Source: Photobacterium salinisoli
Lineage (GTDB): Bacteria; Pseudomonadota; Gammaproteobacteria; Enterobacterales; Vibrionaceae
Reading direction: 5' to 3'
Assembly: GCF_003614885.1 (NCBI RefSeq)
Contig: NZ_QZMS01000003.1
Location: forward strand, 39,491-103,490
DNA length: 64,000 bases
Of this stretch, positions 17,042-26,974 are shown in pieces (within the stretch, counting starts at the first letter, position 1; every line of letters begins with the position of its first letter). Both the position numbers and the translations under genes were made by a program. Under the pieces are notes generated by a model. The model did not search any database and was not told the origin of the DNA. It was given only the letters and a program-made list of their open reading frames with translations.

Positions 17042-18787
17042 ATGAAAAGGACTTCCCTTGCGCTGGCTCTGACCTGCGCCTTGCTCTCCGCCTCTGCCTA
17101 CAGTGAACAAGCCACAGATCTCATCGCCCCGGAAGGGGCCACGGGCTTTCAGCGTAACGCGCAGGTCACAGGTAAAGAGTGGATGATCGCCACTGCCAAC
17201 CCGTATGCCAGTGATGCCGGGGCCGCTATGCTGGCCAAAGGCGGCAATGCCATTGATGCCATGATTGCCGCGCAGCTGGTGCTGGGGCTGACCGAGCCGC
17301 AATCATCCGGTTTGGGAGGCGGGGCATTTCTGGTCTACTGGGACAATAAAGAAGAAGCCCTGACCACCTTCGACGGCCGTGAAACGGCCCCGGCCGAAGT
17401 CACGCCGCAGCTGTTCCAGGATGAAAACGGCAAGCCTTTAGCTTTCTACGATGCTGTGGTCGGTGGCCGCTCTGTCGGCACACCAGGCACAGTCAAACTG
17501 ATGTGGCATACCCACCAGCGTTTGGGCAAATTGGCCTGGAAAGATCTGTTTGAACCCGCCATTACCCTGGCCCGTGACGGCTTTACCGTCAGCCCGCGAC
17601 TGGCGCAATTAGTGCAGGAAGACAGCGAACGCCTGCAGCGCTGGCCGACCACCAAAGCCTACTTCTTCCCGAACGGGCAGGCGCTGAAAGCCGGGGAAAC
17701 CCTGAGGAATCCGGCCTATGCCGATACCCTGCAGCAAATTGCCGAACGCGGCGCCAGTGCCTTTTATCACGGTGAGATTGCCAAAGACATAGTCAAAACC
17801 GTGCGCAACGCTGAAGGCAATCCCGGGGTGCTCAACACCATGGATCTGGCCACCTATCAGGTCAAAGAACGCCCGGCGGTCTGCGCACCGTATCGCCAGT
17901 ATGAGGTCTGCGGCATGGGACCGCCCAGTTCCGGGGCCCTGACGCTGGGTCAGATCCTGGGGATACTGAGTCATTTTCCGATGAAAGAACTGGGACCGCA
18001 AAAAGCCCTGAGCTGGCATTTGATCGGCGATGCATCCCGTCTCGCCTTTGCTGATCGCGGCCGCTATATGGCCGACAGCGATTATGTCCCTATGCCGACC
18101 GAGGGGCTGTTGGACAAAGATTACCTCAGTCAGCGCGCCGGCCTGCTGAAAAGCAGCCAGGCTTTACAAGAGGTCAGTGCGGGATTGCCGCCCTGGTCGC
18201 ACGCCGTGAATTACGGCCAGGATAATGCGCTTGAGCTCCCCTCCACCAGCCACCTGGTGGTCGTCGACACAGACAGAAACGTGCTGTCGATGACCACCAC
18301 GATTGAGAACGGCTTTGGCTCCCGCCTGATGGTACGCGGCTTTCTGCTCAACAATGAGCTGACCGACTTTTCATTCAGCAGCCACGACCATGGTGTCCCG
18401 ATTGCCAACCGGGTCGAACCCGGTAAACGGCCGCGTTCGTCCATGGCGCCAACCATAGTGCTGAAAGACGACCAGCCGGTACTGGCCATCGGTTCGCCGG
18501 GCGGCAGCCAGATCATCGGCTATGTCGCCAAAACTCTGATAGCTCACCTCGACTGGGGATTGAGCCTGCAGCAGGCGATTGATCTGCCCAACATGAACAA
18601 TCGCTTCGGCCCGTTCGAGCTGGAGCAGGGAACCAGTGCTGAGCACTGGGCGCCGGAGCTGGAAAAACTGGGCTTTGAGGTTCAGATCAAGCCGCTCAAC
18701 TCAGGTGTTCAGGCGATCGGCCTGTTCCGCGGACAGCTCAACGGGGCCGCCGATCCTCGCCGGGAAGGCAAAGTGGTCGCGCAGTAA
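17042..18787 (+). CDS. ggt: Gamma-glutamyltranspeptidase precursor
   Basis: Periplasmic enzyme that cleaves and transfers the gamma-glutamyl group of glutathione; made as a precursor that self-cleaves. 581 aa with a signal peptide (residues 1-21, ending SAYS). GGNAIDAMIAAQL and SSGLGGGAFLVYWD are family signatures. The autocatalytic nucleophile is the Thr near residue 401 in PSTSHLVVVD, a slight variant of the usual TTH. GSPGGSQI near the C-terminus builds the oxyanion site. Convergent with uvrD. Confidence 0.95.
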   Translation: MKRTSLALALTCALLSASAYSEQATDLIAPEGATGFQRNAQVTGKEWMIATANPYASDAGAAMLAKGGNAIDAMIAAQLVLGLTEPQSSGLGGGAFLVYWDNKEEALTTFDGRETAPAEVTPQLFQDENGKPLAFYDAVVGGRSVGTPGTVKLMWHTHQRLGKLAWKDLFEPAITLARDGFTVSPRLAQLVQEDSERLQRWPTTKAYFFPNGQALKAGETLRNPAYADTLQQIAERGASAFYHGEIAKDIVKTVRNAEGNPGVLNTMDLATYQVKERPAVCAPYRQYEVCGMGPPSSGALTLGQILGILSHFPMKELGPQKALSWHLIGDASRLAFADRGRYMADSDYVPMPTEGLLDKDYLSQRAGLLKSSQALQEVSAGLPPWSHAVNYGQDNALELPSTSHLVVVDTDRNVLSMTTTIENGFGSRLMVRGFLLNNELTDFSFSSHDHGVPIANRVEPGKRPRSSMAPTIVLKDDQPVLAIGSPGGSQIIGYVAKTLIAHLDWGLSLQQAIDLPNMNNRFGPFELEQGTSAEHWAPELEKLGFEVQIKPLNSGVQAIGLFRGQLNGAADPRREGKVVAQ

Positions 18788-18813
18788 GCGGCCCTATCTC
18801 GTCAGGCAGGATC

Positions 18814-18853
18814 AAAAACGCGCCGTCTCCTCAGGAGAGCGGCGCGTTTTTTT
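18814..18853. terminator. Bidirectional terminator, ggt/uvrD
   Basis: Stem ACGCGCCG..CGGCGCGT with an inner TCTCC/GGAGA extension, A5 on one side and T7 on the other. Confidence 0.88.
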
Positions 18854-18871
18854 CAAGCCATCAATGAGAAT

Positions 18872-21043
18872 TTACATGGCTTCCAGCTTGGCGTACTGAG
18901 TGACCAGCCACTTGATGCCCTCACCGTTGAAAGCCACCTGAACCCGGCTCTGGGCGCCACTGCCTTCAAAATTGATAATGGTCCCTTCGCCGAATTTCGG
19001 GTGCTGGACCCGCTGGCCCAGATTAAAGCCGGTCTGATTAAAGTTATCGTTGACCTGGGTCTGGCTGAAACGGCCGCCGGTGGACGGACGCGACACCTGC
19101 GCTTTCATCCGCACTTCTTCGATAAACTCTTCCGGAATTTCCCGGACAAAGCGCGACACTTTGTGGAAATTGTCTTTACCGTACAAACGCCGCATTTCGG
19201 CATGGGTAATGTAGAGTTTTTCCATCGCCCGCGTCATTCCGACGTAGCACAAACGGCGCTCTTCTTCGAGACGGCCATGCTCTTCTGAGGTGCGAAAGCT
19301 CGGGAACATCCCTTCTTCGACCCCCACCATAAAGACCACAGGAAATTCCAGCCCTTTGGCACTGTGCAAGGTCATCAACTGCACGGCATCATCAAATTCA
19401 TCGGCCTGCCCTTCACCGGCTTCCAGCGCGGCATGCGACAGAAAGGCCGCCAGCGGGCTCATTTCTTCGGCTTCTTCCGGCACTTCAAACTGCCGGGTAG
19501 CGGTCACCAGCTCTTCCAGGTTTTCAATCCGAGCCTGGGCTTTCTCGCCCTTTTCCTGCTCGTACATGGCCCGCAGCCCCGACGCGCGAATGACTTCATC
19601 GGTCTGCTGATACAACGGCAGGTCGCGAGTATCGTCTTCCAGTGCATTCACCAGCTCGACAAACCGGCGCAGTGAATTGGCAGCCCGACCTGCCAGCACT
19701 TTTTCGTCCAGCAACTCGACACTGGCCCGCCACATTGTCATCCCGCGATCGCGGGCGGCCATACGTATGGTATCGAGAGTACGCTCGCCCAGCCCCCGGG
19801 TCGGGGTATTGACCACCCGCTCAAACGAGGCATCATCATTGCGGTTGGCGATCAGTCGCAGGTACGACAGCGCATCTTTGATTTCCTGCCGCTCGAAGAA
19901 GCGCATGCCACCGTAAATCCGGTACGGCATACCCGCCTGAATTAACGCTTCTTCCAACACCCGCGACTGGGCATTGCTGCGATACAGCATGGCCGTGTCA
20001 TTGAGCGCACCGCCACTGTCCTGCCAGCTTTTGATCTTACCCACCACAAACCGGGCTTCATCCAGTTCGTTAAAGGCAGAGTAAACGGAAATTTTTTCCC
20101 CTTCGCTGCCGTCGGTCCACAGATTCTTGCCCATCCGCTCATTGTTATGGGCAATCAGGGCGTTGGCGGCCTGAAGAATATTGCCGGTTGAACGGTAGTT
20201 CTGCTCCAGGAAAATACTGGAGGTGTTGGAAAACTCGCGCAGAAAGCGTTGGATATTTTCGACCTTGGCGCCACGCCAGCCATAGATAGACTGGTCATCA
20301 TCACCGACTATCATTACATGGCATGCCGGGCCGGCCATCAGGCGCAGCCAGGCAAACTGGATATTGTTGGTATCCTGAAACTCGTCCACCAGTATGTGCT
20401 TGAAGCGGGCCTGATAATGCTCGCGGATATGCTTGTTGTATTTGAGCAGCTCAAAGGCGCGCAGCAGCAATTCGGCAAAATCGACCAGACCGGCGCGATC
20501 ACAGGCTTCCTGATACGCGGTATAGAGCTTCAGCCAGGTCTGTTCAACCGGGTCGTTAAAGGTTTCGATATGCGACGGGCGCAGCCCCTCATCTTTCTTA
20601 CCATTGATATACCAGGCCGCCTGACGGGCCGGCCACTGCTTTTCATCCAGGTTCTGGGCTTTGATCAGGCGGCGCAGCAGGCGCATCTGATCATCAGAAT
20701 CGATGATATTGAAATCTTCCGGCAGCTTGGCATCGAGATAATGGGCGCGCAGCATGCGGTGGCTCAGGCCGTGAAAGGTACCGTTCCACATTCCGGCGCA
20801 GTTACCCTGCATCAGCGCATTGATACGTCCGCGCATCTCTGCCGCCGCTTTGTTGGTAAAGGTGACCGACATCAGTGAGAAAGGCGAGGCTTCTTCTACC
20901 CGCAGCAACCAGGCAATCCGGTGCACCAGCACCCGTGTTTTACCACTGCCGGCGCCGGCCAGTACCAAATGATTCCCCAGCGGTGCCGCCACCGCTTCGC
21001 GTTGTTTGTCATTAAGACCATCTAACAAGAGTGAAACGTCCAT
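18872..21043 (-). CDS. uvrD: DNA helicase II
   Basis: SF1 3'-5' helicase of nucleotide excision and mismatch repair. 723 aa. Walker A AGAGSGKT near residue 30, motif II VDEFQDTN near 220, motif III GDDDQSIYGWRGA, motif IV EQNYRST, motif V LMTLHSAKGLEF and motif VI EERRLCYVGMTRA are intact. A short Tudor-like C-terminus (GQRVQHPKFGEGTIINFEG) is present. A LexA-like box lies just upstream. Confidence 0.98.
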   Translation of the reverse strand: MDVSLLLDGLNDKQREAVAAPLGNHLVLAGAGSGKTRVLVHRIAWLLRVEEASPFSLMSVTFTNKAAAEMRGRINALMQGNCAGMWNGTFHGLSHRMLRAHYLDAKLPEDFNIIDSDDQMRLLRRLIKAQNLDEKQWPARQAAWYINGKKDEGLRPSHIETFNDPVEQTWLKLYTAYQEACDRAGLVDFAELLLRAFELLKYNKHIREHYQARFKHILVDEFQDTNNIQFAWLRLMAGPACHVMIVGDDDQSIYGWRGAKVENIQRFLREFSNTSSIFLEQNYRSTGNILQAANALIAHNNERMGKNLWTDGSEGEKISVYSAFNELDEARFVVGKIKSWQDSGGALNDTAMLYRSNAQSRVLEEALIQAGMPYRIYGGMRFFERQEIKDALSYLRLIANRNDDASFERVVNTPTRGLGERTLDTIRMAARDRGMTMWRASVELLDEKVLAGRAANSLRRFVELVNALEDDTRDLPLYQQTDEVIRASGLRAMYEQEKGEKAQARIENLEELVTATRQFEVPEEAEEMSPLAAFLSHAALEAGEGQADEFDDAVQLMTLHSAKGLEFPVVFMVGVEEGMFPSFRTSEEHGRLEEERRLCYVGMTRAMEKLYITHAEMRRLYGKDNFHKVSRFVREIPEEFIEEVRMKAQVSRPSTGGRFSQTQVNDNFNQTGFNLGQRVQHPKFGEGTIINFEGSGAQSRVQVAFNGEGIKWLVTQYAKLEAM

Positions 21044-21051
21044 CGCCTTTC

Positions 21052-21071
21052 TACTGGTTATTTATACACTG
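21052..21071 (-). promoter_or_regulatory. LexA-like SOS box of uvrD
   Basis: Plus-strand reading TACTGGTTATTTATACACTG, an imperfect match to the CTGT-N8-ACAG consensus (three of four in each arm). It lies between a TATAAT at 21083-21078 and the uvrD start, a position that would block transcription. E. coli uvrD is SOS-regulated. Confidence 0.5.
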
Positions 21072-21321
21072 GCGGTGATTATAACAGCTCAGACAGAGAA
21101 TGCCTGCCCTGTCGCCTGCTTCTTTCTTCACCCGCTAAAACCCAAAGCTGTTGCCGATTTTCACGATAAATCTCTCCCGGCTGAAATTTATCCGCCCGCC
21201 TGCCTTTCTAGTCTTTATAAGAGGGTCTACTCTGCAAATGAGCCACTCACTGGTGGCCGATACTGCAGGACGGACGTTCGTTCACTGTGACATCTCACTG
21301 TCTACTGAAAGAGGAATGATG

Positions 21322-21579
21322 ATGAACAAGAGCCACTTAGCCTTAGCCACCGCCGTCTCCGGTCTGTTGATTCTGGCCGGTACACTCTCTGCACCCGCAA
21401 CCGCCGCCGAGGCCAAAGAAAAATGCTACGGCGTCGCCAAAGCCGGTAAAAATGACTGCGCCACCAAAACCGGCTCCTGTGCCGGCACTGCCAAAACAGA
21501 TGCTCAGAAAGACGCCTTTATCATGGTACCCAAAGGCCTGTGTGATCGTCTGGCAGGCGGCAGCACGCAAAGCAGCTAA
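21322..21579 (+). CDS. bufA: DUF2282 / bufferin-type RiPP precursor (BufA1-like)
   Basis: 85 aa secreted small protein. Signal peptide about 1-29 (ends ATAA), then a mature part of about 56 residues with exactly four cysteines (35, 46, 53, 74) in the DUF2282 pattern KCYGVAKAGKNDC, GSC, PKGLC. Bufferins are modified by an MNIO enzyme that turns Cys into thiooxazole-type heterocycles and bind copper in the periplasm. Three ATGs in a row occur; the third (21322) is 7 bases after AGAGGA. First gene of a four-gene operon. Assignment rests on pattern and neighbours. Confidence 0.88.
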   Translation: MNKSHLALATAVSGLLILAGTLSAPATAAEAKEKCYGVAKAGKNDCATKTGSCAGTAKTDAQKDAFIMVPKGLCDRLAGGSTQSS

Positions 21580-21581
21580 CC

Positions 21582-22454
21582 ATGATACGAGATCATGCTT
21601 TTCAACAGGTGGGGATTGGCCTGCGAGCGCCCCACCTGAGTCTGTTTACCGCCATCGACCCGCCTGAAGTGGGCTGGCTGGAAATTCACAGCGAAAACTA
21701 TTTCCACCCCGACAGCCCGTCGCGCCACAGCCTGAACCGCATCGCTGACCATACCCCGATCAGCTGCCACGGTATCGGCCTGTCGCTGGGCTCGGCTGAT
21801 CCGCTGGATGTCCGTCACCTGGCTCAGCTCAAACGCCTGATCGACGATATTCAGCCCATCGCCGTGTCTGACCATTTAAGCTGGAGTTCAATCAACGGCC
21901 AGTATTTCAACGACCTGCTGCCCATTCCCTACACGGACCAAGCACTGAATGTGGTCTGCGCTAAAATTCATCAGGTACAAGAGACGCTGGGACGCCGGTT
22001 ACTGCTTGAAAACCCGTCCAGCTACCTGAGCTTCAGCCATGCCACGTACACCGAGTGGGATTTTCTGGATCTTGTTCAGCAGCGTACCGGCTGCGGCCTG
22101 CTGCTGGACCTCAATAACATTTATGTCAGCAGTTTCAATCACGGTTTTGACTGTGCCACCTATCTGGCAGCGCTGAACCCTGACGCCGTCAAAGAAATCC
22201 ATCTGGCTGGCTTTACGGTCAAACAACTTGATGAAGGTGAGATCTGGATTGATACCCACAGCCGCCCGGTCAGTGACCCCGTCTGGCAACTGTACCGGGA
22301 CTGGGTGCAAACGCACGGTTCAGTGCCAACCCTGATCGAATGGGACCTCGACATTCCCCCGCTCGAAGTGCTGCTGGGCGAAGCCGACAAGGCCCGCCAG
22401 ATTCTGCGTGAAATCCCCCCTGGCGGAGACGAGCATGAAAGACGACGTGCCTGA
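21582..22454 (+). CDS. bufB: MNIO (DUF692) family iron oxidase, bufferin maturase
   Basis: 290 aa TIM-barrel of the multinuclear non-heme iron-dependent oxidase family. Metal-ligand-bearing strands are all visible: LEIHSENYF, ISCHGIGLSLGS, VSDHLSW, LENPSSYL, LLLDLNNIYVSSFNHGFD, EIHLAGF, IDTHSRPV and LIEWD. In characterised systems the enzyme oxidatively modifies Cys of the precursor with the help of a DUF2063 partner. It starts two bases after bufA and its 3' end overlaps bufC by 20 bases. Confidence 0.92.
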   Translation: MIRDHAFQQVGIGLRAPHLSLFTAIDPPEVGWLEIHSENYFHPDSPSRHSLNRIADHTPISCHGIGLSLGSADPLDVRHLAQLKRLIDDIQPIAVSDHLSWSSINGQYFNDLLPIPYTDQALNVVCAKIHQVQETLGRRLLLENPSSYLSFSHATYTEWDFLDLVQQRTGCGLLLDLNNIYVSSFNHGFDCATYLAALNPDAVKEIHLAGFTVKQLDEGEIWIDTHSRPVSDPVWQLYRDWVQTHGSVPTLIEWDLDIPPLEVLLGEADKARQILREIPPGGDEHERRRA

Positions 22455-23187
22455 TCTGGCCACCCTGCAGACGCATTTTGCCCAGGCCTTACAATACCGG
22501 CCAAGCGATGTCGCCGACCTGATCAGCGATAACCTTTTCAGCGCCGAACAACGGCTGCAAATCTACCGCAACAACTTTGTGATCAGCCTGAGCGAAGTAC
22601 TGGAAGCCACCTATCCGGCCGTAAAAGCCGTGGTGGGTGAGGCGTGTTTTTCTGCGCTGGCCCGCCAGCATATTCTGACCACACCGTTGGAGCAGGGCGA
22701 TGTCAGCCATTATGGCGGCGGTTTTGACCAGACGATTTGTGCTCAGCCATCACTGGTTGATGCTGTGCCCTATCTCACCGACCTGGCGGCCTTAGAGTGG
22801 CTGGTCGACCGGGCGTCCATGTACGATGCGGCCCTGGCGCCGTTTCCGCTGGAAAAACTACAGGGGCTGACAGAGCAGCGTCTGGCTGAAGCCAGATTAC
22901 TCCCTCAGCCTGCCTGCTGGTTACTGGACAGCGACTATGCGGTTGCCTCGCTGTGGCTGGCAATACGCGATGATCAACTGGACGGATTGACCATCCAGAC
23001 ACGTGAATCTGCCATAGTGCTGCCCGGACCGGCCGTGATTGCCACCACTCAGGCGGGAATCGCACTGGTGCATCTGGCGCGGCAACATCAGCCACTGAAA
23101 CAGGCCAGCCAGGAGATGCTGGCCGTGCTGGGGGAGCTGATTGCGGCACAGGTTTTTTGCGATATCCACTATGCTGATGATATGTAA
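22435..23187 (+). CDS. bufC: DUF2063 family partner protein of the MNIO enzyme
   Basis: 250 aa. The N-terminal DUF2063 region (LATLQTHFAQALQY, AEQRLQIYRNNFVISLSEVLEATYPAVKAVVGEACF, given in parts) is the recognition domain that presents the precursor to the MNIO enzyme in known systems. The C-terminal half is a divergent beta-rich domain. ATG 22435 follows GGAGACGAGC and lies inside the end of bufB, which suggests coupled translation. Confidence 0.88.
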   Translation: MKDDVPDLATLQTHFAQALQYRPSDVADLISDNLFSAEQRLQIYRNNFVISLSEVLEATYPAVKAVVGEACFSALARQHILTTPLEQGDVSHYGGGFDQTICAQPSLVDAVPYLTDLAALEWLVDRASMYDAALAPFPLEKLQGLTEQRLAEARLLPQPACWLLDSDYAVASLWLAIRDDQLDGLTIQTRESAIVLPGPAVIATTQAGIALVHLARQHQPLKQASQEMLAVLGELIAAQVFCDIHYADDM

Positions 23188-23252
23188 TCAAAATATTCAG
23201 CACTTCAGTATCAACGCCACCTCGGCGCTGCACTGAAGATCAGGAGGCTGAC

Positions 23253-23711
23253 ATGCTCTACCGTATTAAAGATCTTGATACCCGGTTCAGCCGTATACTG
23301 GCGCCGCTGACGCCCCTGCTGCTGTTATTCACCCGGTTATGGGTCGCCTGGGTCTTTTTCAACTCGGGCATGATCAAATACCAGAGCTGGGACAGCACCC
23401 TGTATCTGTTTGAATATGAATATCAGGTTCCCCTGCTGCCCTGGCGAATCGCCGCCTATCTGGGTACGGCGACAGAGCTGATAGTGCCGGTCTTTCTGGT
23501 ACTGGGTTTGCTGACCCGGCCGATGGCGCTGCTGCTGTTTGTCTTCAACATCATAGCCGTGGTGTCCTATCCGCTGCTGTGGGAGAAGGGCTTTTTTGAC
23601 CATCAGCTGTGGGGCATGATGCTGCTGATCAATGTGTTCTGGGGGGCGGGACTGGTATCGCTGGATCATCTGTCCGGCCAGGCACGACGACCCAGCCGCT
23701 TACTGGAATAA
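23253..23711 (+). CDS. DoxX family membrane protein
   Basis: 152 aa, four hydrophobic segments (LLLLFTRLWVAWVFFNSG; AAYLGTATELIVPVFLVLGL; MALLLFVFNIIAVVSYPLLW; WGMMLLINVFWGAGLVSL). DoxX proteins are a standard member of bufferin and HvfABC-type operons; the role is unclear, possibly quinone-linked redox. Good Shine-Dalgarno AGGAGG before the ATG; 65 bases after bufC. Its stop is two bases from the convergent yigB stop. Confidence 0.88.
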   Translation: MLYRIKDLDTRFSRILAPLTPLLLLFTRLWVAWVFFNSGMIKYQSWDSTLYLFEYEYQVPLLPWRIAAYLGTATELIVPVFLVLGLLTRPMALLLFVFNIIAVVSYPLLWEKGFFDHQLWGMMLLINVFWGAGLVSLDHLSGQARRPSRLLE

Positions 23712-23713
23712 GC

Positions 23714-24430
23714 TCACACCAGTGACAACAGCTGATCCAGAGTGTGGATTTCGACATCCGGCAACCAGGCCGCGTTAGACTCCTGATGCATCTGGCGTGA
23801 CTGATCATTAAACCAGCAGGCCTGAAAACCGCTGCGGCGCGCGCCCCCCACATCGCTGATCAGGTGATCGCCGACATGAAGAATATCCGCCGCAGACACT
23901 CCCAGCAGCGCCTGAGCCTGGATAAATAAATCCGGTTCAGGTTTGGACAGGCCGTCACGCCCTGCCACCAATACCCGGGAGAAATACTGACCCAGACCGA
24001 TTTTATCCGCGTCAACATTGCCATTGGTAATGGCCAGCAGCGGCACCCGTTTTGCCAGTTCGCTCAGCACGGCATGGGTCAGGTCAGGCACATCGACCTG
24101 ATTTCTGACTGTGAGTACTATTTGCAAACCTTCTTCCGTGGCCTCAGAGGCCTGACTCTGCGAATAGCCGAGCCGGATCAGGCCGGTGCGCAACATGACC
24201 CGGCGCCATTCGGTGACATCGTGGCGCAACATGGGATTATCTTTGGCCAATTGGTATTTGAGCCGCTGCCAGTCGGCGGGACTCAGGGCGTCGGAAGCCG
24301 GGTGCGCGGCGGCCAGCCAGTCATACATGGCCTGTTCGGCGCGCAGAATCACCGGGTAGTTATCGTACAGGGTATCGTCCAGATCGAAGGTAAGCGCTTT
24401 GGGAGAACGAAAACTGCGGTAAAACTGCAT
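23714..24430 (-). CDS. yigB: HAD-family phosphatase YigB (flavin pathway)
   Basis: 238 aa HAD hydrolase; E. coli YigB dephosphorylates 5-amino-6-(5-phosphoribitylamino)uracil in riboflavin synthesis. Motif I FDLDDTLYDN near residue 16, motif II AITNGN, motif III Lys region GLSKPEPDLF and motif IV GDHLISDVGGA are present. Directly downstream of xerC, same order as enterics (dapF-DUF484-xerC-yigB). Confidence 0.9.
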   Translation of the reverse strand: MQFYRSFRSPKALTFDLDDTLYDNYPVILRAEQAMYDWLAAAHPASDALSPADWQRLKYQLAKDNPMLRHDVTEWRRVMLRTGLIRLGYSQSQASEATEEGLQIVLTVRNQVDVPDLTHAVLSELAKRVPLLAITNGNVDADKIGLGQYFSRVLVAGRDGLSKPEPDLFIQAQALLGVSAADILHVGDHLISDVGGARRSGFQACWFNDQSRQMHQESNAAWLPDVEIHTLDQLLSLV

Positions 24431-24442
24431 GATACCGGCTCC

Positions 24443-25351
24443 TTATTTGGTTTTTTTGGCACGCGGGTGTGCCTGATCGTACACCTTGGCTAAATGCTGA
24501 AAGTCTAAATGGGTGTAGATTTGTGTGGTGCTGAGATTGGCGTGACCCAGCAGTTCCTGCACCGCGCGAAGATCGCCGCTGGACTCCAGCATGTGGGTGG
24601 CAAAACTGTGGCGCAGCTTATGCGGATTAATATGGCTGGACACCGCCTGCTTCTGGCCCCATTCGGCCATGCGTTTCTGCACGTTACGGTTGGAGATACG
24701 CTGGCCCAACTTGGACACAAACAATGCCGGCTCACCGGGAGCGGCCAGTTGTCCGCGCATTTTCAGCCAGATCCCCACCCATTCCCGGGCCAGGCCGGCA
24801 AAGGGGACAATACGCTCTTTGTCACCTTTACCTATCACCCGCAGATCGCCCTTACTCAGGCTGATATCTTTCACGTTGAGTCCAACCAGCTCAGATAAGC
24901 GCAGGCCCGCGCCATACATGAGCTCCATCATGGCACGGTCCCGGACCGACAAGGGATCATTCTCGTCGACGCTGAGCAGCTGGTCCATTTCATCGACATC
25001 CAGGTTTTTGGGCAGAGGCCGGGATTTGCGCGGGGCCGACACCCCTTTGGCCGGATTGGCCTTCAGCTCTCCCTGATGAACCAGGTAATCGAGAAAACTG
25101 CGCAGCGCGGATAAGCGCATAGCCAGGCTGCTGGCCTTGAGCCCGTCCCGCATGCCTTTGCTCGCCACCTGTCGGACCCAAGCGGCATCTAAGGTGTGCC
25201 AGTCGGAGACCCCCAGTTCGAGCAGTTGCTCAGCCACAGTGGTCAGCTGGCGCTTGTAGTTCTGCTGGGTGTGCAGACTCAGTTCCCGCTCACTGCGCAG
25301 GTACTCGTAGAAGCGGTCAAGCGAGCGGGTCAGGCTGGCCGGCAAACTCAT
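24443..25351 (-). CDS. xerC: Site-specific tyrosine recombinase XerC
   Basis: Resolves chromosome dimers at dif together with XerD and FtsK. 302 aa. N-terminal SAM-like core-binding domain ([18 protein letters not shown]) and catalytic domain with Arg in [12 protein letters not shown], Lys in [24 protein letters not shown] and Tyr in TTQIYTH. Its ATG overlaps the DUF484 TGA (ATGA), so translation is coupled. A chromosomal housekeeping copy rather than a mobile integrase. Confidence 0.96.
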   Translation of the reverse strand: MSLPASLTRSLDRFYEYLRSERELSLHTQQNYKRQLTTVAEQLLELGVSDWHTLDAAWVRQVASKGMRDGLKASSLAMRLSALRSFLDYLVHQGELKANPAKGVSAPRKSRPLPKNLDVDEMDQLLSVDENDPLSVRDRAMMELMYGAGLRLSELVGLNVKDISLSKGDLRVIGKGDKERIVPFAGLAREWVGIWLKMRGQLAAPGEPALFVSKLGQRISNRNVQKRMAEWGQKQAVSSHINPHKLRHSFATHMLESSGDLRAVQELLGHANLSTTQIYTHLDFQHLAKVYDQAHPRAKKTK

Positions 25352-26055
25352 TCAATAACCTCACGGCTGTATTCCCAGTGACGGATCAAGCGTCCCAGCA
25401 CATCTGCCAACTGTGACACGAACAGGGTGTCCATCCCAGGCTGAAAATGGCCGCCATCCCGACTGGCAAAACACAGTACGCCGTCAGGCCGTTCTGATTC
25501 ACCCAGCTTGAGCACGATAAATGAGCCCAGTTGGGGGGGCTGTTCGAACAGCATTTCGCTTTCGGCACTGCGCAGGCGGCCAAGATAAACATCCTGCGGG
25601 TTGAGCCGGGCGCGCCGAAACCCTTCAAACGCCTGCCGGCTCAGTGACAGCTCGGCGTCCATGCTGTCGAACAGGCGCACACTGACCTGCAAATCCAGTT
25701 CAGTCGCCAGTGCGGTCAGCACACTCAGCGCCTGGTAAATATTGTGGGTCTGAAACAATTGCTGCTGGGCACGAGCAAAGGCAGCAAATAACGCACTGTT
25801 ATTGGCCGCGACAGACATCATGCCATCGATTTGCTTTTCCAGTTCCGCCACTTTAAGACGCAGCCGCTCCATCTGGCGCTCCACCAGCGAGACCGATCCT
25901 CGCTCGGCATGGGGCAGCCTGAGCTGCTCCAGCAGCTCAGGCTGCTGGATAAAAAAGTCAGGATTGGCAGTTAAATAGGCCGCAATCGCCTGCGGATTGA
26001 TCGCTGTACCTTCATCATCCGCAGGGCGTTGGTTCAGTTGGGTCATCTCAGTCAT
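25348..26055 (-). CDS. DUF484 family GAF-like protein
   Basis: 235 aa, the family found between dapF and xerC throughout Gammaproteobacteria (E. coli YigA); function not established. The N-terminus [23 protein letters not shown] is the family signature, followed by a coiled-coil stretch (about 60-90) and a GAF-like domain ending in [10 protein letters not shown]. The start is set at ATG 26055; a GTG lies one codon upstream. Confidence 0.88.
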   Translation of the reverse strand: MTEMTQLNQRPADDEGTAINPQAIAAYLTANPDFFIQQPELLEQLRLPHAERGSVSLVERQMERLRLKVAELEKQIDGMMSVAANNSALFAAFARAQQQLFQTHNIYQALSVLTALATELDLQVSVRLFDSMDAELSLSRQAFEGFRRARLNPQDVYLGRLRSAESEMLFEQPPQLGSFIVLKLGESERPDGVLCFASRDGGHFQPGMDTLFVSQLADVLGRLIRHWEYSREVIE

Positions 26056-26123
26056 CACTTGCAGGTTTGGTTAGGCTCAACGGGGCCAAACAGCCCCATC
26101 GGCAACTTGCCACTTGCCACACT

Positions 26124-26954
26124 TCAGAGCGTGATTTGGCCATCGAACACATGAGCAACAGGCCCGGTCATATACAGAGGCTGACCATCACCAGCCCAGC
26201 GAATATGCAAGTCGCCGCCAGGCAGGCTGACAGTCACATTGCTGTCCAGCAGCCCCTGACGCTGCCCGATAGCGACAGCCGCACAGGCGCCGCTGCCGCA
26301 CGCCTGCGTTTCGCCCGCACCGCGTTCGTAGACCCGCAGGCGGACAGCAGCACGCGACACCACCTGCATGAAGCCGACATTGACCCGCTCAGGAAAACGT
26401 TCATGGCTTTCCAGCAACGGCCCGAGTGTCTCGACATCCGCCGTGTCCACATCATCCACCACAGTTACACAGTGCGGATTGCCCATGCTGGCGGCACCAC
26501 AGAATACGGTGTTATCTTCCGCGCGCAGTATGTAGGTTTTTTCTTCCTGTTTGGCCTTAAACGGAATTTTTTCCGGGGTGAACTCAGGGACGCCCATGTT
26601 GACCGTCACCTGATTGTCGTTCTCCAGCTGCAGCACCATCTTGCCGGACTTGGTACTGACCGCGATACGGTACTTATTGGTCAGCCCTTTCATGGAGACA
26701 AAACGGGCAAAACAACGTGCCCCGTTACCGCACTGCGACACTTCGCTGCCATCAGCATTAAAAATGCGATAGTGAAAATCCGTCTCGGGATCATAAGGCG
26801 GCTCTACGACCAGAAGCTGATCAAAACCCACCCCGCGATGCCGATCCGCCAGACGCCTGATGGCGTCCGGGGAGAAGAAGATGTTCTGGGTCACACAGTC
26901 AACGACCATGAAATCATTGCCCAAACCATGCATCTTAGAAAATTGAAACTGCAT
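26124..26954 (-). CDS. dapF: Diaminopimelate epimerase
   Basis: Converts LL- to meso-diaminopimelate for lysine and peptidoglycan. 276 aa. Both catalytic cysteines are in place: SQCGNGARC (near residue 75) and [12 protein letters not shown] in form [11 protein letters not shown] (near 221). The N-terminus [15 protein letters not shown] is typical. 20 bases after lysA, forming a lysine/cell-wall operon with lptM and lysA upstream. Confidence 0.97.
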   Translation of the reverse strand: MQFQFSKMHGLGNDFMVVDCVTQNIFFSPDAIRRLADRHRGVGFDQLLVVEPPYDPETDFHYRIFNADGSEVSQCGNGARCFARFVSMKGLTNKYRIAVSTKSGKMVLQLENDNQVTVNMGVPEFTPEKIPFKAKQEEKTYILRAEDNTVFCGAASMGNPHCVTVVDDVDTADVETLGPLLESHERFPERVNVGFMQVVSRAAVRLRVYERGAGETQACGSGACAAVAIGQRQGLLDSNVTVSLPGGDLHIRWAGDGQPLYMTGPVAHVFDGQITL

Positions 26955-26974
26955 CGGCGTTCTCTCGCTATGGG

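Noticed and set aside
24443..25351. xerC as a mobile-element integrase
   Set aside because: Conserved housekeeping position between DUF484 and yigB; no attachment sites or cargo genes.
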